Below, in pieces: positions 34,742 through 46,889 of a stretch of 64,000 nucleotides of DNA (positions are counted from its first letter, which is position 1; each line of letters opens with the position of its first letter). The notes under the pieces are model-generated. The model was not told the DNA's origin. It saw only the letters and a program-made list of their open reading frames with translations, and did not search any database. The translations under genes and the position numbers were made by a program. The DNA is from Sipunculus nudus (Eukaryota > Annelida > Sipuncula > Golfingiida > Sipunculidae), in the NCBI GenBank assembly GCA_026874595.1, contig CM049311.1:70724453-70788452 (forward strand), read 5' to 3'.

Positions 34742-36986
34742 AACAAGTGACCCATGGGTCATGACGCTCAGCTGACTGGGAAGAGATTTGCAAAAGGAAA
34801 TTTTATCATCTGAATGGTAGTATATAACCATTGAACTGAAGCATCAAATAGATTAACCAACAGGCTGAGATTGTGTCTGTATTAATATATCTCTAAAATA
34901 GAGAAAAAATGCGTAAACTTTAAAAAAAATACAGGTGGCTCCATCCGTCTGCAAGAAACTAATAAAAACACTTAATGGTCAATATCCATGCAAAGAAGCA
35001 TGGTGGTCTCTGGATTAGTTGTTCAGATACTTCAGCTTTTGTATCAAATTTTCCATTATTCTGAGGGATACTTTGGAGTCCTATAGCTTGAAGCATATGG
35101 GTAACAGAGACCTAATTTCAGGTTTCCACAGACACTTTTCATGGGCCTCCTTACATGACAAGAATGAAGATTCTAGGTCCAGTTGTTACAATTTGTACTT
35201 TGTTGACAGATAACCACATCTTTAAAGGTCTCAAAAATAGAGAAAATAATTCGTAAAAATTTGAAAAAAATAGAGGTGGCGCACCCAGTCTGCTGAAACT
35301 GATGGAACACGTCATGATCAATATGTATGCCAAAAATCATCAGTGTTGTAGTTATTGAGATACTGGAGTTTTTGTATCAAATTTTTCATTATTCTAGGGG
35401 GTATTTTGGAACCATACAGCTAAATGGTTATGGATAACAGAGACCTATTTTCAGGGTTCATGGAGATTTTTTATGGGTCTCCCTGTGTGTAAAGAATGAA
35501 GATTCTAAGTCCAGATGTTATGATTTGTGCCCTGTTAACAGATGTTCATATCTTTAAAGGTCTCAAAAATAGAGAAAAAATTTCGAAAAAAAGCCCGAAC
35601 AAATACATGTGGTACGTGCCACCAGGTGGCAGAAACTGATTTAACACTCCATGATCAATATCCATACAAACAATTATGGTGATCTCTGCATTAGTTGTTC
35701 AGATACTTAAGCTTTTGTATCAAATTTTCCATTATTCTGAGCTGTACTTTGGAGTGCCATGGCTCAAAGGATATAGGTAACAGAGACCTAATTTCATGTT
35801 TCCATGGAGACTTTTCATGGGCCTCCTTACATGACAAGAATGAAGATTCTAGGTCCAGTTGTTACAATTTGTACTTTGTTGACAGATAACCACATCTTTA
35901 AAGGTCTCAAAAATAGAGAAAATAATTCGTAAAAATTTGAAAAAAATAGAGGTGGCGCACCCAGTCTGCAGAAACTGATGAAACATCTCATGATCAATAT
36001 GTATGCCAAAAATCATGACCATCAGTGATGTAGTAAATGAGATATTGAAGTTTTTTTTATGAAATTTTTCACTATTCTGGGGGGGTACTTTAGGGCCCCA
36101 TAGCCCAAAGGATATGGGTAACAGAGGCCTAATCTTGGTTTCCATGGAGACTTTTCATAGGTCTCTCAGAATGTCAAGAATGAAGATTCTAGGTCCAGTC
36201 TTTACGATTTTGTGCCCTGTTAACAGATGTCCACATTTTTAAAGGTCTCAAAAATAGAGAAAAAAATTCGTAAAAATTTAAAAAAAAAACAGGTGGCGCC
36301 ACCAGTCTGCAGAAACTGATGAAACATCTCATGATCAATATGTATGCCAAAAAATCATGATCATCAGTGATGTAGTTAAAGAGATATTGAAGTTTTGTAT
36401 GAAATTTTTCACTATTCTGGAGGGTACTTTAGGGCCCCATAGCTCGAAGGATATGGGTAACAGAGACCTAATTTCTGGTTTCCATGGAGACTTTTCATAG
36501 GTCTCTCAGAATGTCAAGAATAAAGATTCTAGGTCCAGTCTTGACAATTTGTGCCCTGTTAACAGATGTCCACATTTTTAAAGGTCTCAAAAATAGAGAA
36601 AAAAATTCGTAAAAAATTGAAAAATAAAGGTGGCGCCACCAGTCTGCAAGAACTGATGGAACATCTCATGATTAATATGTATGCCAAAAATCATGACCAT
36701 CAGAGATGTAGTTAATGAGATATTGAAGTTTTTGTATGGAATTTTTTACTATTCTGGGGGGTACTTTGGGGCCCCATAGCTCAAAGGATATGGGTAACAG
36801 AGACCTAATTCCAGGTTTCCAAGGAGATTTTTCATGGACCTCTCTGGATGTAAAGTAAGGAGATTCCAGGTCCAGCGGTTACAATTTGTGCCTTATTAAC
36901 GGACAGACGGACAGACGGCCGGATGGACGACGGACAAAGAGTGATCGCTATAGCTCAGATGACTTACAGTAAGCTGAGCTAAAAAA
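34742..36986 (+). mobile_element. Family-1 HINE with about six 340-bp core units
   Basis: Left end AACAAG, then a perfect 14-bp palindrome TGACCCATGGGTCA (34,748-34,761) and GCTCAGCTGAC (34,766-34,776). Right end: GGAC microsatellite (about 36,900-36,935), CTATAGCTCAG, GACTTACAGT, then AGCTGAGCTAAAAAA. The right subterminal repeat is slightly decayed (GTAAGCTGAGC). The 2-kb core is a tandem array listed separately. The 3' module GATTCCAGGTCCA, TTACAATTTGTGCC, TTAACGGAC is shared with the other family-1 subfamilies, which ties them together although their cores differ. No transposase is encoded. Confidence 0.9.
34880..36896 (+). repeat. Tandem 339-bp core units of the HINE
   Basis: Anchoring on GGTCTCAAAAATAGAG, the CTC of successive units falls at 34,891 (degenerate), 35,230, 35,562, 35,906, 36,247 and 36,586, so periods are 339, 332, 344, 341 and 339. 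Each unit contains AGGTGGCGCCACCAGTCTGC (or a variant), ATGATCAATATGTATGCC, GATATGGGTAACAGAGACCT and GATTCTAGGTCCAG. 35,134-35,293 and 35,810-35,969 are identical over 160 bp at a distance of 676 bp, that is two units. The pair of frames starting at 35,019 and 35,695 is a by-product of this duplication. Confidence 0.92.
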
Positions 36987-39900
36987 CCTCTTCAGGTGAG
37001 AAGACTCACAGGATGAACTTGTTATTCTGTTTTAGAAATAATGTGCTGAAGAAAATTAACAATCGTGCTCTGGCAGCCATACTATAATTCGCACAGGTCT
37101 GTAATTCAAAAGGTCTGGAACCCTAATAGCCATCAATCAAACCTATTCTCTTTGAGATAATGCTCACGGAGGAAAGTGGCGATCACTACAGAGCACCACT
37201 TTCAAGGGGGGCCCTAGTAATTAGATTTGTCACAACAACTTTCATCAGATAATGAAAATCTTGTATAAATTTATTACACTTTGAACAAATATTAAAACCT
37301 ACAAGAATCATATAATGCTTGTGTTAAAAAAGATTATTGTTCATTAGTTCTGTATTCAAATGACATATGAATCAATCCATATAACCTCAGGTCAGTGATA
37401 TTTAAGTCGGACTTTTATTATCATCTATAACCAGACTCAAAGGGATCAGCTGGTCAAGTCTTAAGAGCATTGTGCAGATATTCTTTTAATATATGGCAGG
37501 TTTTATTGTAATGGTAATCACTAATTTTGTCATAAAAATGCCCTGGAGATTATGAATCTACCACAAATCCTGTAGGCCTGACAGGAAATATCTGACAAAA
37601 GTAAGTCTGTTTATTTAATCTGTCAACTGAAACTGCAATATTCCTCATACAGTATTTCTAGACAAAGTTAAACTGTCCATACTGGCACTGAAGCGGATGC
37701 AACCTACTGTTTATAGAACAGAGACCTCACAAAAACACCACTTTTTTGGCAGGTCGATATGCTGAAGATAATGGGCAGGCCACTCAGGAGCTGACCCTTA
37801 GCCACCAGGGCTGAAGAGATTTGCACTTATTTCCCATGATTCACTGAGTTTGAAAAGAAACATGATTCGAAAAACACCTGTGGTGGTAAAGGTCACTGGA
37901 GAGAATGTATTATATTTGTGAGGGAAATTGAGAAGTGTCACGTTTCATAACCTGAGTATGTCCCATCTGAACAAATCAAAAACAATGCCAGGTTGTAAAG
38001 AATTTGATTATAGTCCTTTTCACTCTAGAATGCCCATTAGTTTTTGTATATAATAACTGAGTACTCTGAAGGTAATTATTCTTTTTAAAAATAGATAATT
38101 TTTATTTAATTGAAGTCTATTTGATTTTAGAATGTCCATTAGTTTTGTTGATAACTATTAAATGCTCTGAGCACTCTAGTGATAGAAACATTTTAACTAG
38201 TTTAATTAATACATAAAACTCTCTTGATGCATTCATCAGCTAAGTAATGGCACTGGGTGTTGCCTTTAAGCTGAACAAGTTTTTTATTATCAAATTTGTT
38301 ATGCCAAATGTAAACAGTCTGTTACAAGATGTCCGGCTTGAACCTAACACTTCAGTATAATAATCATGATAATACAGACCTTTCTTTTTTCATATACTGA
38401 TTTACACAATTTTAATACAAATTTGGAGACAACTTCATATCAAGCAGTTCAAGATTCATTCACTTGCAAGTCATTTGTCAATATTAATTAACTTTGTTAA
38501 TTCTCCAAAAACTGCCAAGCACCTATCATGGTGAAACAGACTGCAACAAAACTGGTTTCATATTTGGTGCAACTTTACAAGGTGAGAGTTAAGGTTAAGG
38601 TACCACTTAAATCTCAGGTACAGCAACAGTTCATTGTCTTACTTCATGGACTGGTAATAAAAAATACAATGGATGATACAAACAACTTGTACATTGTGGA
38701 GTGTTTTTAGTTTTTCTTTTGAACAGCAGATGGCAGCCAGGTTTTATCATATTGTAAAACATTGCTAGCACCAAGGTAAAATATCAGAAAATCACTTGAA
38801 TCAGTATCAGAATCAATTGTGAACAAGCTCAGTAAATAAGGATGACATCTGTATCCTGATACTATCTTTCCTGACCAGTGGAACAGCCAGAAAAAGCCTG
38901 TGGAGTTTATATTGTATGGTGGTTCATGGCACCCTGTATGTAACAGGATGAATTCACAAGAAAACACTGGGACAATTTGAAGGCGAGTGAAAAGAGAAAT
39001 AGGTTATATTGGTCAGAAGTTTTGTGAATAAATAAAAAACAAAAGTCAACTCAACATTACACACTAGAATCAAGTAAGAAACAAGCAATATCAATCTGAT
39101 ATACTTTTTTTTTATGTGCATCCACTAGCGTATGAGCAGTTTGTTACGGTTTGCACTAGTACATCAGTAGAGTAACAGTCTGCATATAAAAGCATTACTG
39201 CAAATGATGTAAGATGTGTAATAAAATATATATAATGAAAACATTTAGATGATAAAGTATAATGTCATAATGATTTAATGTATCTTTATATTACATGTGT
39301 TACATTACTTTTTATAAGTTTATTTAAATCTATGTGTATCACTAATAAAAGTATATGTATACAACAGAAAATAAGTGTTGGTTTTTTTTCAAATATTAGA
39401 TGAGAGTGTCCTTTAAAAATTATATATAATAAGTCTGTGTTACTGTTGAGTCTTCCTGTGAAAGGTATGATGTTTTAAGCATCTCCTGCCTTCCAACAAA
39501 TGAAATACTCAGATCTGTAAGCTTTTGATCAGTGGCACAACTTTGTGACAGCTGCTGGTATATCAGATGTTGCATGGTAACTGATATATCAACTGTTGCA
39601 GTGGACCAGTGTGATTACTGGTGTCTTGGACAGGAAACAGCACATTTATTGTATTGCCTCAATCAGGAGGGTATGCATTGATACCCTTTCATATGTGTGA
39701 ATTTGTGTGTTAATTCACAACATAACTCACACTATCATGAACACAATCTCAGGAAATTCCAGAGCATTTCGGGAATCAGGTCCAATAAAGAATAGATTAG
39801 ATTTTGATGTGGACCTGGCACATGATTCAGATTCAGGAATGACATCATGGAATATTCACAAATGTAGTCACTCATGCATGAATAAACCTAGGAATATGGG

Positions 39901-41079
39901 CTGCAAAAGTCAGTACAAACACAGTTTTGGAAAAGGACCCTACACATGGTGGAGGGTTGCATTCCTCAGAATTTTAGTTCCTTTTGAATGCATGACAAAA
40001 CAGCCATAAAAGACAAAACTGCCATAAAAGAACTTATACAGATCACCGAGCCATTTGATGATGAAATGCAGCTGAAACATTTACCCTTTCAACTGGGTTT
40101 AATAACAACAACAAATGAATTTCACACTTCCTTTATAACAACAACAAATAAATTTCACACTTCCTTTAAAACAGGTCCCTTTTCATATGAAATGTATTTT
40201 GACACCTTAAAAGGGCAAGGTAACCAATATTTTATCTAGTCCAAAAACTTTTTGATGGAAAATTGTTATTTCTAAGAAATACTGACATATAAATTAGGTT
40301 GTATCGGCACTAGCAGATAATCCTCATCCTGAATTGGTATACTCCATTGCTTACTAGGCCATGAACCCGCATCAGTTCAGTCTTGTGTATTCAGCTTGAA
40401 AGGCAGTCTACAGTGGTTCAGTTTACTTTATCTGGTTAACAGTAAACTGGTTCATATATAGTGCATACAGGCAAATCCATGTCTAGTCTGTGTGATGCCA
40501 GTTTTGCTAGCTTTTTGCAGCAGAGTTATTCGGATTAACAACCAAGTCTGACAGCATACTAATGTTTTAGTGTATAAACTAATTTAGGCTTTTGTAAAGT
40601 GAACCTAGGTGTAGATGCAAAACATATATTACTTCAAGACTGAAGTAAACCTGTTAAGTATGATCTGATTTAGATGCCAGATAAGTGACGTACATTTGCT
40701 AAATTTCCTGGAAGCTTCAATGAAATATACCATTGCAAGGATTTAAGTCAAATTCTCCTTTATATTGGTGATGATTATCTAGGTGAAAAAGAGAAAACTT
40801 ATAAGCCATGAGCATGAAACCATTCATCAGAGCTCTCAAAGTGTCATGGAAGTTAACACAATCAACAACTAAAATAATCCAGGCAACAAGGATCAGGAAA
40901 TTGAACAAGTCAGGGGAAGAGTCCTTGGGTTCAATGCAAACTGTTAGGTTTCTAATCACAGGTTATTTTTTCATACCAATTAAACTGAAAACAGCACTTA
41001 AGCTCTCTGGGGACATGCTAGGTTAAAAAAACTGTGATCTTTCCTGTAGTTTTCCTCCTCAAAATCAGACAAAGGTCTG
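36987..41079. other. Unique DNA, no gene seen
   Basis: 38,032-38,090 and 38,130-38,190 are imperfect copies about 102 bp apart (AGAATGCCCATTAGTTTTTG, AGAATGTCCATTAGTTTTG). A two-copy 33-bp direct repeat (ATAACAACAACAAAT...CACTTCCTTT) lies at 40,102-40,167. The frames at 39,707-40,009 and 39,988-40,239 show no domain or splice support, and I do not call them genes. 37,000-37,200 is more balanced in composition and could be conserved non-coding DNA. Confidence 0.45.
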
Positions 41080-43801
41080 GTGCTGAAGAGGAGAACTCTG
41101 CCAGTGGGCAGACTCATTTTCCATAAATTGTGCCATATGCCAGAAGTAGCAGCACTTAGTCATAACCACTTAAGGATGCTTTCAACTGTTAATGCAGCTA
41201 ACTGTGTCTTTGTTAAAAGCAGCTCAGGCCTAAAGCATGCTTCTTCGGACCCTCCTTTTATCCTGAAGAATATGAAAGCTCCTGTTTCTTCCAGGGCCCT
41301 GTTTGACACCATCAAAGGATCAAGTTGTTTAACAGACAAAGGTGCTGAACTTAAAATAAAAAGTCTTCCCGGGATATAAAGTACATGAAGTTACACATAA
41401 CTTGTTTATACAACTACGCCCTTGGGCAACAAATTAATCCCAGCTGTGCTCTGACAAAGATACTTTTAATAATAAACAATCTCCTCAGGCAAGTCCGCAG
41501 TTCAGCTCCTCAGTCCATCAACAAATCTAATTTCCACACTACATAACACAGGCTGTCCACAGGCTACTTTGATTACCCCAGTTGATTCGATAGGAATATT
41601 TATCAGGAATGATGTATATCAAGAAAACAAGATCTGATTTGTTTCTTTTGCGAATTTTTGTGCAATAATCATGAAACTAACCAGATTTTTGTTTATATGC
41701 ATATTAAAATCTCAAGTCATTAATAAAAAGTTTACTTTCTTAACTAATGATATCCATTTGAAATCTTAACTGAACTTGATTTCCACTCATACATGACCTT
41801 CACCTAGTTTTTATTTTTTAAATGGTATGTAATTTTTATTTTGGCCCTGTCTCCTACTGGGAACATGCAGACACATATTCCTGCAGGAATTGATGAGTCT
41901 TTGTGAAACATGCCATATATTGAAAAAGAAGTATATATAGTGAATTTCTAAAATTAAAGTATCATATTTTACCTTTCCTCTACTCTTTAATTTTTTACTC
42001 TGGTAAAAGTGTAATTCAGGAACAGTACACAAGCATGACATGTGAAAACTTGTGGATAACAAAACAACTACTCCACAGATTTTATTAGGCTGAGGGCAAA
42101 CAATGAAAGGAATGTGTCCATTTATGTGCTGCTATTTGATCCTTTTTATTGGAAAAACAAAAACTTTGTGATTTGTGGGTTGAGCTTGTACTTTAATTGA
42201 CAGATGAGAACTGATAGCTGAAGTTGCTGGTAAAGTAAAGTATGCATGGCCAATCAATAATAACAGATTAATGTCGCCCTGACTACCACTAGTGGGAGAC
42301 ATGTCTCTCATGATGCGTCTACTGCAGAATACTTTTGATAAAAGCACCCCTCTAAACCCAAAAGCTTTCACAGAGTGCATTCCTATTTCTATGCCTGAAT
42401 TAAACCACATCCAGATCTGCCTTCAAAACCTGGAAAGTTAGTTAAGGTTTCCTTTACCATCCACCCTCCCTCTTGCAAAAGTTCAGAAAAACTGACTGAA
42501 AACTTTGCAGATATTGACAACAAATGCAATTTGGTGCCAGGGTAAGCAGAACTGCATCTTTTTTCTACTTGCCAGTATCTGATAGATTGCATTCTCCATT
42601 GTAAGTATCTCATTGATTCTAACTTGTGGCCAGAAGGCCTATAGCTGTTTTGCTAATATTTAAAACAGCTAGGAAACTTTACTCTGTGAACTTTCAAACT
42701 TTCATTATTTTGATGTGATCTCCGTGACTCGATGGATGACTACTCTTCCATTATAACAACATCACCATGACAACAACCATTAACTTAAAAGCATAAAATG
42801 GAAAAGTTTTAATTCAAATTTTTAGTGTATATAATTTAAATGGATTCTACAAATAGCTATGATGTCTAATGTGAGACACTCTCTCTCTCTTGCCTGTCTA
42901 CAAAATATAAAAAAAAAAGATTTTAATGAAACTGTGTGGGAGAGTGGGCCGTATAGGCCAATTAAGGAACAACTAATCAAATGTTGGGGCAGGTCTATAT
43001 ATATCTATTTTGAATTATATTTTAATTCAAATCAAAATTCATCAAGGAATTTTGAAGACATTGTTAGGATTAATTCACACACATTAAAAACTGTTGATCT
43101 CATAATGATTGTAAATGTCGGATATTCCTAAATTAAGAAATGTATGAAGACAAGTTGACCAAGTCAGTATTTTTTCATCCATTAATGCTACTAACTTTCA
43201 AAACTATGATTGAAGGAACATCCCTTCCCTGCTTTAAAATACTGGTGGAATTTCTATTGTCCATGCTTACCACTGAGAATTGCTTCTTGATGAAAAAACG
43301 GTCATAGACACTGTATATATTCAAACATACTACAGAAAGTAAAATGTGATATAAAACGACACACTGTGCTTTTCTTAACACTATTCTACCAAATTAAGAT
43401 CTGACAAAGTTCAGCACAAGGGAAATGTTCCTAAACCTTCAGTTCTGACATGTACATTCAAGACATCTATTAATTTGTAAAAAAAAAATTACCATATTTC
43501 TTACAAAATTTTCACTGAAGTTGACAATCCTCATAGATTATGGTGGGAACAACTGATCAGATGGAGTGACTGACCAGGTTTTTTGAGATTAATAAAACCT
43601 CATTTAAGCTAAGACAAAAAGTACCAGCTAACTAGCTCATCTAACTGTTACAGGGACATAATCAGGAGCAATATTATGCCTATCCTTTCAAACTATTAGT
43701 TCAGTTTTTGCAATATACAAACATTTCCAACAAAACCATCCTACCACACAACCTCAGTACCTCGCATGGGGTTGTTAAACACCTTGTTATGGCTCTGTGT
43801 G

Positions 43802-43836
43802 TTGGTAAACACAGTACTCGTGTGTCTGTTTACCAA
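43802..43836. promoter_or_regulatory. Inverted pair of forkhead-type words
   Basis: TTGGTAAACA at 43,802-43,811 and TGTTTACCAA at 43,827-43,836 are exact reverse complements separated by 15 bases. Each contains GTAAACA/TGTTTAC, the core recognised by forkhead (FOX) factors. This could be a paired binding site or just a hairpin; function is inference. Confidence 0.3.
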
Positions 43837-44056
43837 AACAAGCCCATGTCACAGGAGGTCTGAATGTGAGCTGCAACACCCATTATTTCAGCCAGTGGGA
43901 ACATGTATTACTTTTTGGGGAAAGGTCAGTCAGGGCATCGCCTGATTGAAGCGTGTTGTGGCTTTGCGATACACACTGCAAAACGCGCTGTGATTATTGT
44001 GACACAGGAGTAAGCAAACGGTTGTGAGGCAATATTTTGGCAGATATAGATTTATT

Positions 44057-44121
44057 TTAAAGGGAAGAACCTATATTTCGTATAAACTCATCATGCTTTA
44101 TAGATGATTGAGCACCTTTAA
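44057..44121. mobile_element. Possible internally deleted remnant of the TTAA element
   Basis: The right end TAGATGATTGAGCACCTTTAA (44,101-44,121) matches, in the same orientation, the right end of the element at 7,834-8,307 almost exactly. A TTAAAGGGAAGAACCTAT that could be a left end lies only 65 bp upstream. Either this is an extreme deletion derivative or a solo end with the left match fortuitous. Confidence 0.4.
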
Positions 44122-45533
44122 CATGAGCTCGAGCCAGGTAAAGGGTGATGTATATAGCTGTGTTAAAATTTTCTTTATGTTATCTATATAAGCCTGGGTT
44201 TGGGGCATGTTTTGAACTATTGTACAACTAAAATCATTTGGTGATTACAAAGATCTAGCTTAGACATATATTTGGTTCTCTTTTTCAATTTAAATCTTTA
44301 GAACAATTTTTAAAGAACTGCACAATTTGCTCTCATTATCTTCACACCATCGTACACCAAAATATGAACCATGCAAATTAAATCAGGTTTATACTTATTT
44401 ATTGACTTCTGCATGCATCTCAAGATCACTATTACCTTTAGAAATAGTTCTACCTTCATTTTATTTAATTCTTAAATACAATCCTTGAAAAAAACCCTCA
44501 TGTGGTTAATTAGCACGTGTTAGCAATTACTATAGAGGCATAATGGAGGAAAACACAATGCAACATAGAAACCATGCCTAAAGTCAGAAGGAGGCAGCTA
44601 GCTGGTATTAAAAGCTGTGACTACAATTATCTCAGCAGGTGTTAATAAAAATTTGGACTTTTTACACAGGAAATCAAGGTGCTTAAACAGAAGGAGGCAG
44701 TTCTCATAGGAAGCAAATGAAATATTGAGATCTGGTCTGTCTGTTAACAATGAAGACATTCAGTCAGCTATCTGATGGCAAAAATATAATCTCAAATTAA
44801 TCTCAAAACCAACAAAAATATCATATCAAATTTATCTCAAAACCAAGTTATGAAGCGTGTTCTTGTTATTATTTAAGGTGTGACAATTGAATTGCTCAAG
44901 AGCCTAGAAAGATTCTCTGCCTGTGGATTTCAGTGATTCCCACTGGCTCTGAAAGATTAATGAGATCTGCATAATGCTTTAAAATAAAATTTCACACCAA
45001 GGCCTGGCTTCATTCATTTAAATGCCATTGGTTTTGCTTTACCTTTGCAAGATAAGGTATCTAGCCAGAAGTTACACAACAATGTTTAATCACAAACAGG
45101 ATACACTTGTCATTAAAAAAAAAAAAATCCTAACACCCCAAATTAGCAAATGACCTTTGGGTGATGATGCTCTGGTAAGCTCTGTAATGTCTCTGTGTTA
45201 TACTCTCATACATATCTGCAACACTGCTTTCAATGACTTGTATTCTAATTTTTCATTGAGACTGGAAAATGGAAATGCAAGATTCAATTCCACTTACCAC
45301 TGTAATTCTAACAAATTTGTTGCTGGTGATGTCATGGCAAGAAGACTACATGTTTGTGCATTTGTATTTAAATATTTATAAATGAATATATTTATTGACT
45401 GAAAGCCCATGGATTTGCATGCAAGCAAATTCCTAAAAAAAAGTCTTGGGTTATATATACATTACTCTAGTAAATTTACATTTTAAATCAAACACCCAGT
45501 TTTTCAGGGAACCCATTAAGTCACTGGTCAGGC

Positions 45534-45800
45534 TTTATTTGTGGTCCAGGTCTAGAACACAGCTTGGCTCATAGTCAAGGGATTTTGAGTTCCATTCTCA
45601 GCTGAGGGTGAGTACTCTGCAGACACAATGGGGTGACTATGCCCAATTGACATGTTTTACTCACAAACGAGTGTGCCTTTCAGGGGGTTCCTCAGTGTTA
45701 TGAACTACATTTGAGGATGATTACACACCCAGGACCTGCAGGTGTGGCACAACATGCCTGGTGATGGTAAGATAACCATGTGTTTCTGCCATGTCAAGTA
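45534..45800 (+). mobile_element. Candidate tRNA-derived SINE, plus strand
   Basis: An A-box-like word (GTGGTCCAGGTCTAGA, 45,541-45,556) and a B-box-like word (TGAGTTCCATTCTC, about 45,586-45,599) lie at the spacing expected inside a tRNA gene. Between them is a GCTCATAGTCAAGGG stretch resembling an anticodon-arm/variable region. The following 200 bp would be the body. The B box has mismatches and I see no clear tail, so this is either an old SINE or a chance match. Confidence 0.4.
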
Positions 45801-46413
45801 AAATTGATTGCTGCGGATGTACAAAGAAATTAAGGAAAAGTCATTTGTAAAATTCTTTTGTTGATTTTAAGCCACAAAGGAAACATTTGTTGATTGATAC
45901 GGTTTAACTGTTCATTTTTATTCAAATGAGTGTAAACTGATTGTAAGCATCAAATTTTGATATGACTGCTAAAATAGTCAAGTCAACAAAGTATGATTCA
46001 AGTCAATTCAGTTAATTGAACTCACAGTCACATAGAGTTTGAGCATAACATCTAGATCAGAATGGTAGATTTCACTGTGCCAATTAATTACATTCAGTGA
46101 ATTGATAATCCCTCTGATATTTGTTGTTCAGGGTTTATTTATGAGTACATGAACCTGGGTGGAAACGAGCATCACAACTTGATGAAATGAATGAAACCAG
46201 GCTGATAATGACCCCACTGTCTTCAAATTACAGTGATGAGACAATGAATCAAACATGTGAAAAAGTTAATAGACAGCTACATAATTCTAGTCCAATGTGT
46301 AGGTGTTATTTTCCCACTTTTTGAGAAGGCCATACTTTGGCCGGAGCAAGCAGTTATCATTTGATTAAATCTCATTTTCCTTCCCAGCACCCACCCGGAC
46401 CAAGAGTCCAAGC
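45801..46413. other. Unique DNA, no gene seen
   Basis: About 610 bp of AT-rich sequence with no recognisable feature. Confidence 0.5.
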
Positions 46414-46889
46414 TTAAAGGGGCACATACCGATATCTGAAATAAAAATACTGAAGATAATCTTTTAAACCTTTTCATATAAAATAGGCCAGAAAATGCCA
46501 ATCTCGCTGCACACAGGCTGTTTGTTTTGGTTATATCCAAATTTAATAAAATGTGAGGGCCCGCAAAATTAATCCAAACACATGCAACAAGGACATCTGG
46601 TGGCAAATCAGACAATCAACAGATTTTCCAAGGGCTTTTTGCAATTGGTGACCCTTAAATTTCCAGAATATCCAACCAACCACCTCAAGTTGCATGTTTT
46701 TACCTGTTTGTCAACACAGGTTCATGTACCGTGTTAAGTATAAAACTAGATAAACAAGCTCATGCATCCATCACAGAGACATTATAAGAACTTTTGCAAA
46801 CAGAATCACATAGTTTATTGATATGTATACAGTGTAAGCCAGAAATAACATAAATTCTAGGGAGAAAGCAGGTGAATAGCTGTCTTTAA
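46414..46889. mobile_element. TTAA-flanked inverted-repeat element, copy 2
   Basis: A 476-bp relative of the 7,834-8,307 element in the same orientation, bounded by TTAA on both sides. It shares blocks such as TAGGCCAGAAAA, CATCTGG, TTGGTGACCCTTAAATTTCC (copy 1: AGTGACCTTTCAACCT), GTTTGTCAACA and ATTATAAGAACTTTT. Its terminal inverted repeats are more eroded (AAAGGGGCACATACC against AAAGACAGCTATTCACC). It has no transposase; the 112-codon minus frame overlapping it runs through element sequence. Confidence 0.75.

Larger units (their letters stand above)
41080..45533. other. Unique DNA, no gene seen
   Basis: The 99-codon frame at 41,080-41,379 is open and not obviously repetitive, but I recognise no domain and see no clear splice sites. 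43,740-44,060 has more CpGs than its surroundings and contains a hairpin listed separately. The rest is AT-rich with nothing recognisable. Confidence 0.4.

Noticed and set aside
35019-35889. Two near-identical 64-codon frames (35,019 and 35,695) as a duplicated gene
   Set aside because: They are adjacent copies of the 340-bp HINE core; other units in the same array do not keep the frame.
39707-40239. Overlapping frames with Cys/His residues as a zinc-binding protein
   Set aside because: Cys and His spacing fits no motif I know, and the second frame contains a simple 33-bp duplication; likely chance.
41080-41379. 99-codon frame as an exon
   Set aside because: Open and non-repetitive, but no recognisable domain and no convincing splice sites; left as undecided non-coding.
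46277-46615. 112-codon minus-strand frame as a gene
   Set aside because: Most of it overlaps the TTAA element, and its copy at 7.8 kb does not keep the frame.
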